A DNA stretch of 59,481 bases from Schizochytrium sp. CCTCC M209059. Lineage: Eukaryota > Sar > Bigyra > Thraustochytrida > Thraustochytriidae. Location: NCBI GenBank assembly GCA_000818945.1, contig KN805401.1:258488-317968 (forward strand), given 5' to 3'. The notes beneath the pieces were generated by a model. It did not search any database. It worked only from the letters and a program-made list of their open reading frames with translations, and was not told the DNA's origin. A program made the position numbers and the translations under genes. This document shows, piece by piece, positions 50,787 through 59,481 of this stretch (position 1 is the stretch's first letter; every line of letters starts with the position of its first letter).

Positions 50787-51538
50787 CTGCTTCTCCGTGG
50801 CCTCCCTTGCTCGCTCGCTCGCTCGCTCGCTGGCTTGCGTGCTTCATCCGCGTGCGGCCTGCGCCTCCTCTCTGCGCCTTCCTGCCTGCCTGCCCGGCTC
50901 TGCCTGCCCGCCCATGCATGCATGTACTTACGTATGCATCCACCACCCATTCCACTCCCATTCCACTCCTCCCTCAAAATCGCCCCCTTCGTCCCGCTTT
51001 CTCTCTCTCCTCCCTTCCCGCCGGCCTTCCCTTCGCCGCCATGAGTCTGTCTGCCTGCCTGTCTGCATGCCTGACCGTCAGACAGGTACGAGGCGTCTTG
51101 CGCAGCGAGGCAGCTTCGCCCGCGCCTCGGGCCAGACGCTCGCTCGCGGGTCGGCCAGTCCATCCGTCGCCGCAGGGCCTCGCCGGTCGGCCGGGCGCCC
51201 GAAGATCGAGCGGATTACGTTGACCGACAGACCGTCCAATCGATCGATCGATCGATCGATCGATTGGTTGATCGATCTCAGGGAATCGATCGATCGATCC
51301 ATCTCAAGAATCGATTATTTCATTTATTCCATTACTACGTACGGACATCTCTCAGGATCGATCGAACTCGCGCCTGCGTTGCGCGCCGGCGCGGCGAAAG
51401 ACCCGAAAGACCGCCCGGTCCGGAAGCCAGCACGCGTGCGGGGACCCTTTGTTCTCTCTCTCTCTCTCTCTCTCCTGCGTCATGCACGCCCCTGTTGCAC
51501 GTCATGAAGGCAGCACGCGGGCACGCTCGCAACGCAAC

Positions 51539-52078
51539 GCATTGCATTGCATTGCATTGCATTGCATTGCATTGCATTGCATTGCATTGCATTGCATTGC
51601 ATTGCATTGCATTGCATTGCATTGCATTGCATTGCATTGCATTGCATTGCATTGCATTGCATTGCATTGCATTGCATTGCATTGCATTGCATTGCATTGC
51701 ATTGCATTGCATTGCATTGCATTGCATTGCATTGCATTGCATTGCATTGCATTGCATTGCATTGCATTGCATTGCATTGCATTGCATTGCATTGCATTGC
51801 ATTGCATTGCATTGCATTGCATTGCATTGCATTGCATTGCATTGCATTGCATTGCATTGCATTGCATTGCATTGCATTGCATTGCATTGCATTGCATTGC
51901 ATTGCATTGCATTGCATTGCATTGCATTGCATTGCATTGCATTGCATTGCATTGCATTGCATTGCATTGCATTGCATTGCATTGCATTGCATTGCATTGC
52001 ATTGCATTGCATTGCATTGCATTGCATTGCATTGCATTGCATTGCATTGCATTGCATTGCATTTGCATTGCATTGCAT
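51539..52078. repeat. (ATTGC)104 pentanucleotide microsatellite
   Basis: Perfect from 51541 to 52060 (104 units), then one slipped unit with an extra T and three more units. Produces spurious frames on both strands. It is preceded by AACGCAACGC, a one-base variant that may be the seed of the expansion. Confidence 0.97.
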
Positions 52079-52199
52079 GCACCCCTCCCTCCATCTCCTT
52101 CTCTCCTTCCTCTCTCTCTCGCGCGCCCCGCCATGCCGCGATCGAGAAGGAAGGGAGGCAGGAAGGAGGGGGAGAAGGAATCTATCTTTCGATCTTGCG

Positions 52200-52229
52200 G
52201 GCTGGCTGGCTGGCTGGCTGGCTGGCTGG
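52200..52229. repeat. (GGCT)7 microsatellite
   Basis: Seven uninterrupted GGCT units. Confidence 0.9.
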
Positions 52230-54015
52230 TGAAATAATGGAAAGAAGGAAAGAACAGCAGCCCCGGCCACGATGCGCTGCCGCTGCGAACCCTCTGGAGC
52301 GCGGGGGAGGCGCAGCGGGGAGAAAAGGCGCAGCGGGGAGGGCCGAGTGAGGGCGCCTCGCCCCCGGCAGCGCAGCGCAGCCGGGGCGGGGAAGGCAGCT
52401 CCCGTCCCGGTTCCTCGCGCAGCGTCGGCCGGCGCTGGCGGGAGAAAGTAAATAGAGCAAGCCGGAGGGCGCGTCTTTCAGGTCTTTCACGCAGAGCGGG
52501 GAGGCCGCCCGGCCCACTCACTCGCTTACTTGATATAAAGTTTCCGACGACGGGGCGACGCGAAGGCTTGGCGGGCACGGCCAAGATCTCGCTCTCGTCT
52601 CGCGCGGCCGACGCGGCCGAGGCGGCCGAGGCGGCCGAGACGCGGGACGCGGGACGTGGGAGGGACGGCTAGAGCGTGCGACGAAGAGGAGTCGCAGCAC
52701 AGCAGAGCAGAGCAGAGTAGAGCAAAGCAAAGCATAGCAGAGCAGAGCGACTGCGACTTGATTGGCCGCGCCGCGTCTTTCACGCGCCCCTTCCCCGGTC
52801 CGGAGGCGGAGGCCCCCGCAGCCCGCGCGCCCCTCTCCCCAGACGCTTACCCCTGCCACAGCCAGCCACGTATTGCGATGCTTGTTCTGCCTCAGGCTGC
52901 GGGGACGCTGAAAGACACCCGGCCGGCCAGCCGCCCTCCCTCTCTCACACTACGTAAGAGAGTGAGTGACTATGTGAGTGGGTGAGTGAGTGAAAGACAC
53001 CCGGCCCTTAAGCCCGCCGACTGCTTTCCCCCCCCCCCCCCCCCAAGACCAGCACCGAGCGGCCCGAGCGAGCATTCATCAAGACAAACGAGCTCCTCCG
53101 ACGTCAAGTTCGAGTTCTTGGCCGCGCCGACGTGCGACCAACAAGCATCGATTTGGCTTCATTCAAGTTGGCTTCATTCACAGTCGTTCGAGTTGGCTTA
53201 ACTACAGCAAGTGGCCATGTGCGCAACGCAAAATGGCTCCAGCTGGGACGACGGACGCAAACGTGTCGCGTGCCGTCCCAGCACCTTGTTGAAGACTTCG
53301 ACGCGGCGCGCCACCGCTGCGCTCGTGGCACGGTCCCGAGCGAGCACAGTCACGAGTGGCCATTGCAGGGCAGGAAAGGTCGTCGTGCGGGACCGCGCCG
53401 CGTGAACGGTCGCAAGCCGCGCCGATAACGGAGCTTAGTGGCTTGGGTCGGTGCTGATTGCACGAGCCGATAACAACGGCTCTGGCCATCAAAGTCTTCA
53501 TAGCTGCGCAGACTCGCATCGTTCATGTGCATCTTGGGATATCGCAGTGCATTCCCGTGCATGTCTAGAACGGATCACGATCAGCAGCAATCAGTTCCAG
53601 CAGAGGCTGGAAAGTTCCCCATCGTGAAGAATACGGACGGACGCATGGTGCCAGCGGACTTGCCCAGGCTCCCTGCGCTGCCTAACTGCAGATGAAGTAA
53701 GCTAAATCTCTTGGCTGCTCCTTCGCGTCCAGAGAAGCCAATTACCGCCACTGCTAGCAACTGCGATTGTCATTGCAACGGCAACCGTTCCGAGCCTCGC
53801 CCGCCAGCGACAGCGGACCACTGCCACTGGCAACTTGAACGCGTCCAACCGAAGACCATTTCTGCCAAAGAGGCCCAAATCGCCCGGCTAACCGAGTCCG
53901 TAACGGCAATATCCGCACTAATGAAGGATGACAAGAGGAGACGCAGCTGCTAGCGAATTCACTGGGAAACAGAGAATGGGCCTGCACAATTGCAGACCAC
54001 CAATGGCACGCTACA

Positions 54016-56445
54016 ATGGGCGCAGACCATGACGACAACCTCGCACGAGCCGAATCGCTCGACTGGCAAACCGACTACAACGCGCTCGTGCTGCAACAAC
54101 GCGTCAGAGAGGAGCTCGAGAAGAAACGTCGCTACGACGAACTGCAACTGAAAGAGAAAGCGCGGCTCGAACAGCAACGCAAAGCCACGCTCGCTCGCGA
54201 ACTCGCGCGCATACGCAATCGGTTCCGCAAAGCAAAGTCCGCTCACGCCAACGGACCCACCCTAGTGTACTCCAGTTTTCACCCCTTTGGCCATACTCTC
54301 GAACTCTTGCGGGTCAGCAAACTCGACGCAGTCCTCTCGCTCGGAAGCCACGGTTTTCTCGGCGTTTGGAAGGAGGCAGCGCTCCCTACACAGCCCGCGC
54401 GAGCGCTTCCTGCGCCAACACTTGTCGACTATGCCGACGCCACGCGGGAAACCTTTGCTGGCGACTTGGAGCACGTCATCGCTGCCGCCTGCTTCATCAT
54501 TGATCCCGTTTCCGAAGAGATTCCTTCTTCTGTCGCCAGCATTATTGACGAATTCGAGGAGGATCGCCAGCGACAGCGCGAAGAAGCTAAAGCCGCCGCA
54601 GATACACTTGTTGCGACACACTCCGATTCCACATCTTCCTCAGCTTCATCGGCGTCAGCGTCAAGAGCATCGGCTGTTGCTATGCAAGGTAACATCGACT
54701 CGACGAACGATGAAGATCGCGCAGAGAAACTTACACACAAACAGTCCCTTGAGAAAACCAAAGGCAAAGCCAAAGGCAAGCGCAATCATGACAAAGGAAG
54801 AGAACCAAACGGACAACAACAAGATGAAGAAGCAAAAGATGCAGATCAAAAGGATCGGCAACGTGAAAGCGGCAAATCTGGCACCTCCCTTAGGGGCAGC
54901 GGTAGCGGCGGCGGCGGTGGCGGAGGAGGGGGAGGAAGAGGAGGGCCAGACGCTGACGACGACAAGCCCACACGCGTTCTCACTTTTTCCATGACGCCCA
55001 CCGGACGTGGCTTTCTCACTGTGTGCTACATTGCTGCCAAACCGCACCTAACAGCCGATCCAGAAAGCCTCACCGAAGACGACATGCAGAGTTTTCGCGA
55101 GGCAACCGCTCTCTTCGGAAAAGACCCTGCCGCAGCGATCCGTAACATGCGGGTCAACCTCGAAGACGAGGGCGTGCGCTGGATTCACTCTGTGGACACT
55201 CTCCTGGACAGGCCCATGGCACGCCACGCCTTCTCCGCAGTCTCGTACGCAGCTGCGTCCTCGTGTCTCGTGGGCTGCGCGCAAAACACCGTGCGCGGGT
55301 TCGACGTGCGCCTGCGCTGTCTTTGGACATGCCAGCTTGATACGCTCCTCCAGCCGCCGCGAGACAAGACGCGCGACACAGTCAGTTTGCTCTTTGACGA
55401 CGCCAAGTCCTTGTCGTCTGCCGCAGCCGCGCCTGCAGGTCGCGCCAGCCTTTCGACCCAGACTCGTGTCGAGGAACGTGACAGCGCGGCCAGTCTCGAC
55501 GAGAAAATCTCGTGCATGGTCCCTCTTGACCCGGTCGGAAGAGCCTTTCTCTTTGGGCTCGCCAATGGCCAGCTCGTCCTGCTCGAAACCTTGCGTGAGG
55601 CTCCGCCCCAGCTTATTTGCGGCCCTAGCACTTCACGCCTCGTTCCCCAAGCCACATCAAGCCGAAGGAGCCACGCCATCGAAGCATCTCCCAGTTCTGA
55701 CGCGGGTGCTCATCTCGGGGCTGCCGAAAGCCTATCCTCGCATCCACTCCGGAGCATGGCCAGCATGTCTCTGAAAAGGCCCACTGCTACCAATAATGCT
55801 GTCAATTCACTCGCGCGATCTTGGTTTGACGCCGTGTCAGCGCGCGCGAAAAAAGCTCGAAACAGAGATGGAGCAGCCACAGTCTTTAGCAAGTCCAGCG
55901 TTAACTACGGGACTTCTGCGGATCTCGGGCCCGCAGACTCCATGGCGTCCATTGGGATCCTGGGATCCTTTGCGGGTGAGGCCGCCGAAAACAGCGACGG
56001 TGTGGGGCGACTCGTTACCTCGCCTCAGGGGGCCAAACTGATGGTGCTTGCCAAGTTCAATCACGCCATCACTTGCATTCTTCCTCTCAACGAGCACGCT
56101 ATCGCGGTGGGCTTTAATGACGGGAGCCTTGCTCAGGTTTTGTCTGACGTGCGCCACGACGAAGGCACAATCTTCATTCCTGACACTGGGGCTTCGCCTG
56201 TGCGTGCTCTCGCCTATGTCGCGGACTGTGAGCGCATTGTTTCTTGCGATGAAGCGGGCACTCTTCGCGTGTTCGCCAGTGGGCGTCTCGAAGGGCTCAC
56301 ACGGACTGCTAGTATCTTGAAACCTCGCTGTCTTTACAGTCCATCCCCGGATCGCAACCTTTGCTTGCTTGGAGCGCATCAGCGCTTCTCGCTTCTCGCC
56401 CAGGACAGCTTTACGGCGTGGCGTCTGGCAGAAACTCCAAAGTGA
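54016..56445 (+). CDS. large protein with coiled coil and beta-propeller-like repeats
   Basis: 809 aa, family not recognised. Seen: an acidic start; a highly charged helix likely to form a coiled coil (about 25-75, rich in Glu, Arg, Lys, Gln); propeller-like strands (SFHPFGHTLELLRV, AVLSLGSHGFLGVW) at about 90-125; a long low-complexity insert (about 190-310) that is Ser-, Lys/Asp/Glu- and finally Gly-rich (nine or more Gly in a row); then more strands that look like degenerate WD40 blades (VLTFSMTPTGRGFLTV, CAQNTVRGFDVR, FLFGLANGQLVLLE, AIAVGFNDGSLAQVL, ERIVSCDEAGTLRVF). The blades lack the canonical Trp-Asp endings. The frame is open for 28 codons upstream of this ATG without another Met, so an upstream exon is possible. 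It converges on the carrier gene 463 bases downstream. A scaffold role is a guess. Confidence 0.75.
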   Translation: MGADHDDNLARAESLDWQTDYNALVLQQRVREELEKKRRYDELQLKEKARLEQQRKATLARELARIRNRFRKAKSAHANGPTLVYSSFHPFGHTLELLRVSKLDAVLSLGSHGFLGVWKEAALPTQPARALPAPTLVDYADATRETFAGDLEHVIAAACFIIDPVSEEIPSSVASIIDEFEEDRQRQREEAKAAADTLVATHSDSTSSSASSASASRASAVAMQGNIDSTNDEDRAEKLTHKQSLEKTKGKAKGKRNHDKGREPNGQQQDEEAKDADQKDRQRESGKSGTSLRGSGSGGGGGGGGGGRGGPDADDDKPTRVLTFSMTPTGRGFLTVCYIAAKPHLTADPESLTEDDMQSFREATALFGKDPAAAIRNMRVNLEDEGVRWIHSVDTLLDRPMARHAFSAVSYAAASSCLVGCAQNTVRGFDVRLRCLWTCQLDTLLQPPRDKTRDTVSLLFDDAKSLSSAAAAPAGRASLSTQTRVEERDSAASLDEKISCMVPLDPVGRAFLFGLANGQLVLLETLREAPPQLICGPSTSRLVPQATSSRRSHAIEASPSSDAGAHLGAAESLSSHPLRSMASMSLKRPTATNNAVNSLARSWFDAVSARAKKARNRDGAATVFSKSSVNYGTSADLGPADSMASIGILGSFAGEAAENSDGVGRLVTSPQGAKLMVLAKFNHAITCILPLNEHAIAVGFNDGSLAQVLSDVRHDEGTIFIPDTGASPVRALAYVADCERIVSCDEAGTLRVFASGRLEGLTRTASILKPRCLYSPSPDRNLCLLGAHQRFSLLAQDSFTAWRLAETPK

Positions 56446-56908
56446 AAAGGTGATTGCCTGTCTGGTTGCCTGACTTGTGCAGATGAACTCTAAGCTGTTC
56501 CGGCAAGCTTCACGTCTGCGACTAGGCTATATTTCTTTCCTCTCTGAAAAATAACACATGTAACAACGAAATTTTTAAAAAAGGGCTGCAGCCTTCTCAA
56601 ATTAGGTCCTAGGCTATTGCGGGCATTTTTAAAATCGTCATTGTTTGCAATTCCTTGAATGTAAAATATCTCATTTCCAAGGTCCAATCAAGCTACGTTA
56701 TCACCTTTGGCCAGACTCGCTGTCAGCATGATCACGAAGGTTCAGAATCGAATGCACTCCTGCCACCCTCTCGACATCCATAGAGCATGCTCTCCGGGCA
56801 TGTAGTCGTGATAGTATTACGAAACTACGGAACCTACGGAAACCTAATAAATCACCAAGAAGTCAAAAAAGAAAGCGCTAACACAGTTTCTACAGTTTGC
56901 GCACAGTG
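56446..56908. other. convergent intergenic region, AT-richer
   Basis: Shared 3' flank of the propeller protein and the carrier gene. No gene, RNA or repeat recognised. Confidence 0.55.
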
Positions 56909-57766
56909 CTAAAACTGGCGCATCCAGCGCATGAGAGCTTCGTATACGTAAAAGGTGACTGCGCTCACCGGAAAAGCTCGCACCAAAAGCGGACCTGCCC
57001 CCTTGTACAAGCCCTGAACACCGTCCTTTTCCAAAGTGACGCGCAGACACTGCATCGTGCTCGTGTATTGACGCTCTTGCAGCGGGCGGAGACAATCCGT
57101 CTGGATGCGCGTCTTGATCACGTCGATGGGAATGACCGGAAACCAGCAGAGAACGCCAGCAAGGCCGCCCGAAATGAGCTCTGCTGGCGTGCGTGCAAGC
57201 CCAAATTTGTGCTGTGCTATTTCCTTGGACTCTGTGTACACCACAAAGTAGAGACCGGACGCCGGCGAGTCACGAATGACCGTGATGCCGAAGCCGCGAT
57301 ACAGCGCAGGAATGCCTCCGGCAGCCCAGCGCTGGCGCACGATGCGGCGCATCCCGCCCAAACTCGAATGTTGGCTGTCGACCTGAAGGTTGCACTTGAT
57401 AAGCTCAAGAGGCGTCGTGACTAGCGTGCTAAAGGCGCCGCCCATGGTTCCGGCGATAAAGACATCCCGTAGCCTTGCATCGGCAGTGCCCGTCGCCAGC
57501 GAGTGCCCGCTTAAGGCCTGCAACGTGTAGTTGTAGCCTGCAAAGCTCAACGACGTGTATGCAACTTGGCCGAGGACTGGTGACATGATGCCTTTAAAGA
57601 GGCCGGCGACGCCCTCACCGCGCAAAGTTGCGGCCATCACCGCGCTGACCGAGTGTCGACCCTGCGCGCTCTGAAGACGGACCTTGAGCGTGTCAAGCGG
57701 GTGACCCACTACAATGCCGACGCCGCCAGCGATGGACCCAGCCGTAAGGTCCTGAACGAGCTCCAT
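56909..57766 (-). CDS. mitochondrial carrier family (SLC25) transporter
   Basis: 285 aa, normal length for the family. Inner-membrane exchanger with three repeats of about 95 residues, each with two membrane helices. Seen: the three signature motifs PLDTLKVR (23-30), PLELIKCN (119-126) and PIDVIKTR (213-220); after each, the matrix-helix pattern EGVAGLFKG (51-59), GGIPALYRG (150-158) and DGVQGLYKG (248-256). Contact-point II reads RDSPASGLYF (165-174), the arrangement typical of the carnitine/acylcarnitine carrier and its basic-amino-acid relatives (SLC25A20/A29/A45 group), so the substrate is probably acylcarnitine or a cationic amino acid. Start ATG has A at -3 and sits directly before the first helix. 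Single exon. Confidence 0.9.
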   Translation of the reverse strand: MELVQDLTAGSIAGGVGIVVGHPLDTLKVRLQSAQGRHSVSAVMAATLRGEGVAGLFKGIMSPVLGQVAYTSLSFAGYNYTLQALSGHSLATGTADARLRDVFIAGTMGGAFSTLVTTPLELIKCNLQVDSQHSSLGGMRRIVRQRWAAGGIPALYRGFGITVIRDSPASGLYFVVYTESKEIAQHKFGLARTPAELISGGLAGVLCWFPVIPIDVIKTRIQTDCLRPLQERQYTSTMQCLRVTLEKDGVQGLYKGAGPLLVRAFPVSAVTFYVYEALMRWMRQF

Positions 57767-58146
57767 CCTGCTCGTTGCTCCTGTGCAGGGTCTCTTGCGC
57801 TGCGCTGGCCGTCGCGACCAGCGCCACGCTCGCGAGCCCGCGTCTGTGTCGCCTCAAGGCGCAGCAGCAGCTCGAATACAGGGGCAGGCTGCCAGTCTGC
57901 CAAACGGCTGGAGACGTCATCACAAACATAGAAAAGTGCGCACGGGTGGAAGGAATACTCTCATTTGCGTTTATTTCTTGTGGCAAGCCCGCCATGAACT
58001 TGCGAGCACCTTTGCTCGCAAGGCAAGGTATACGCATTTGATCGTGGCGAGAAGAGAGGCTCGAACCCACGAAAGAAGAAGAAGAAGAAGAAGATGCTGA
58101 TGATGAAGCGCAACACGGTCGGTCCCCTTGCTCGCTTCCTTGGGGA

Positions 58147-58230
58147 AACACACACACACACACACATCACATCACACCACATCACATCACATCACATCAC
58201 ACCACATCACATCACATCACATCACATCAC
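58147..58230. repeat. (CA)n and (ATCAC)n microsatellite
   Basis: A CA run passes directly into ATCAC pentamers with three ACCAC variants. Confidence 0.92.
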
Positions 58231-58860
58231 GAATACGAGCGAAGATTCTGGTCTCGACCGGGAGAAAGCTTTTCCTTGGACCTGCCGATATATCGTTCTG
58301 CCACTGGCTGCTTTGCTGCAGTCATGCGGTCTAATCGATTCGTATTTTGATTTCTTCCTTTTGAGGGTCGTTGTCTACACCGGTCGGATGGCCGGTTGAT
58401 CGGTCGGTCGGTCGGTCGGTTGGTCGGCGACCACTGGCGGTTCAGGTTTTTTTCGACAACCTTTTTCGTACCCGTTCGTTGCATCTTGCTCGTTCATATC
58501 CTCTTGATCGATCACATCACTTCTTGCAGTCTCGAACTAGAGGCCACACACACCGCATGATCTATCTATTCCTGTCGCTTGTTCTTCTTTTGGCTCTACT
58601 ATGATTCGCCGAGTCGATTGCACGCTGCCTTTTGGGCTGCAAGTTGCGCTCGACCGACAGGACAGCTTGATTGACCTGGTTGTTGACAGCAAATGGGTGA
58701 AAACTCCTTTTAACCACCGTCACGACGACGCCTGTATCATTTTTAGGCTTTGACGACCGGCAGTTGATTGATTGGTTGGTTGGTTGGTCGGGCGTAGGCT
58801 TGTAGCGTGGAAGCCATGTCGCAATGCGGTCAATCAATCAGCTGTAACCAGTAGCTTCCA

Positions 58861-58861
<1 letters not shown>

Positions 58862-58916
<55 letters not shown>
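58862..58916. repeat. (CTG)18 trinucleotide repeat
   Basis: About 18 uninterrupted CTG units outside any recognised coding frame. Confidence 0.95.
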
Positions 58917-58992
58917 ACACAGGTCCCCGAGATCTAAAACACAGCAAGCGACCCCACCCCGCACCTGCTCATGTCCTGCCTGCTGTAGGAGC

Positions 58993-59481
58993 TCACATCA
59001 TCATCATCATCATCATCATCATCGCGCACGAGTTTCCATCACCCTGAGAGGATTCGATTGCAGTGCTTGTGGCGGCCGCGCCGCCTACCAGGAATGTTCG
59101 CGCGGCAGCGGCTCTGCAGCGGGAGGTCGTCGACTCGCCATCGATCTCGCTCCCAGCCGTTGCCTCCGCTTCAAGCAGGAAGCAGCGGGTCACTCGCGGC
59201 CCTGGGAGGCTGGCATGCACGCCCAGGACGGCGGGGAGGACGAGGTCCTTCTCCCGCCGCACAGGGTGACGCTCCTGGGGCGGCCAGCCCGCCAGGTCAT
59301 GCATGGCCTGGCGCCGTCCATTCTGCTGCCCTGCGCTGGCCCCTGCCTGCACAGCCTGCTCATCTGCCCTATTGGCCGGGTCAGGGTCCGTAAAAAGTGG
59401 CCCTGGCGCCTTTTTGGCCCAGGCGCGGCCCTCGGGCGGCTTCCAGCGGGTGCCCTTGCGCGCCCGCCTCGCGGGAGACCG
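58993..59481 (-). CDS. possible 5'-truncated CDS at the window edge
   Basis: On the minus strand the frame is open from the window edge to a stop at 58993, 162 codons, with no start inside that must be used. The first 60 codons (RKGTRWKPPEGRAWAKKAP and following) have the C/G-ending codon style of the real genes; the end degenerates into nine Met coded by a CAT-type repeat (58995-59023). No domain recognised. In DNA this GC-rich such a frame can occur by chance, and the plus strand is also open for about 110 codons, so the call is weak. Confidence 0.2.
   Translation of the reverse strand, partial: RSPARRARKGTRWKPPEGRAWAKKAPGPLFTDPDPANRADEQAVQAGASAGQQNGRRQAMHDLAGWPPQERHPVRREKDLVLPAVLGVHASLPGPRVTRCFLLEAEATAGSEIDGESTTSRCRAAAARTFLVGGAAATSTAIESSQGDGNSCAMMMMMMMMM
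58995..59023. repeat. (CAT)9-10 trinucleotide repeat
   Basis: Uninterrupted CAT/ATC units. Confidence 0.95.

Larger units (their letters stand above)
50254..53001. promoter_or_regulatory. cluster of GAAAGAC motifs
   Basis: GAAAGAC occurs at 50255 (+), as a doublet GAAAGACCCGAAAGAC at 50692 (+) and 51396 (+), as a doublet on the minus strand at 52471-52490 (GTGAAAGACCTGAAAGACGC), singly on the minus strand at 52771-52785 (GCGTGAAAGACGCGG), and on plus at 52909 and 52991 (TGAAAGACACCCGGCC in both). The doublet spacing is 9 bases each time, while the flanks differ. Confidence 0.4.
48118..54015. other. large gene-free, repeat-rich region
   Basis: 5.9 kb. The first part is the MYB upstream region: TCTG/CCTG units at 48218-48262, CTG units at 48283-48306, GAAGGA tracts at 48790-48835, AAAGT units at 49085-49110. 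Then come GTGCGAGC units (50120-50210), CCAG tracts (50710-50786), TCGA/ATCG runs (51239-51300), (CT)n at 51455-51475, the ATTGC tract, GGCT units (52200-52229), CAGAG units (52690-52750) and a C16-type run at 53029-53044. From 53080 to 54015 the sequence is unique, with short plus-strand frames of coding character but no intact gene. Long frames elsewhere are translations of repeats. Confidence 0.6.
57767..58992. other. carrier upstream region and simple repeats
   Basis: No gene. Holds GAA units (58077-58095), the CA/ATCAC tract, GGTCGGTC units (58397-58425), TTGG units near 58773-58788 and a CTG run. Short frames on both strands show no motif. Confidence 0.55.

Noticed and set aside
51335..52584. 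Frames of 204-360 codons over the ATTGC tract
   Set aside because: Pure translation of a pentanucleotide repeat.
58040..58085. GGGTTCGAGCC-like sequence on the minus strand considered as a tRNA T-arm
   Set aside because: The five-base T-stem does not pair and no acceptor, D or anticodon arms can be found around it.

Overview
Eukaryotic nuclear DNA. The genes are GC-rich, strongly prefer codons ending in C or G, and are mostly single-exon. They are separated by long intergenic stretches packed with microsatellites and minisatellites. The gene content (a large bZIP family with a shared C-terminal domain, a c-Myb-type R2R3 protein, a DH/PH RhoGEF, a mitochondrial carrier, dimethylglycine and sarcosine dehydrogenases) fits a heterotrophic protist. 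My best guess is a labyrinthulomycete/thraustochytrid stramenopile. That is an inference from gene style, not a database match. There is no sign of a bacterial or viral replicon, rRNA, tRNA or CRISPR array.

Layout. 1-11.0 kb has no confident gene: a degenerate minisatellite at 2.15-3.11 kb, an 18-bp-period satellite at 4.68-7.37 kb with an internal segmental duplication, and a perfect (AAGC)185 tract at 7.85-8.59 kb. 11.0-20.0 kb carries two plus-strand flavoproteins that catalyse consecutive steps: a dimethylglycine-dehydrogenase-like protein and a sarcosine dehydrogenase. Together they would take dimethylglycine to glycine with tetrahydrofolate as one-carbon acceptor (choline/betaine breakdown). 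20.9-40.1 kb is the most striking part: seven bZIP genes in a row, all on the minus strand (called A to G here), each with a bZIP near residue 100-260 followed by a shared C-terminal region of 230-360 residues. An 884-base run of N lies just upstream of gene B. 41.7-44.6 kb is a PH-PDZ-DH-PH RhoGEF and 46.2-48.1 kb an R2R3 MYB, both minus strand. 48.1-54.0 kb is gene-free and repeat-rich, with an (ATTGC)104 tract and a cluster of GAAAGAC motifs. 54.0-56.4 kb is a plus-strand beta-propeller-like protein of unknown function, converging on a minus-strand SLC25 carrier at 56.9-57.8 kb. The last 1.7 kb holds microsatellites and perhaps the end of another gene.

How the genes may work together. The dehydrogenase pair is a metabolic unit. 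The bZIP array looks like a lineage-specific expansion of transcription factors whose C-terminal region could be a ligand-sensing or dimer-regulating domain. I could not assign that domain to a family with certainty, and it is the best candidate here for something undescribed. The MYB and RhoGEF genes are neighbours with no visible functional link.
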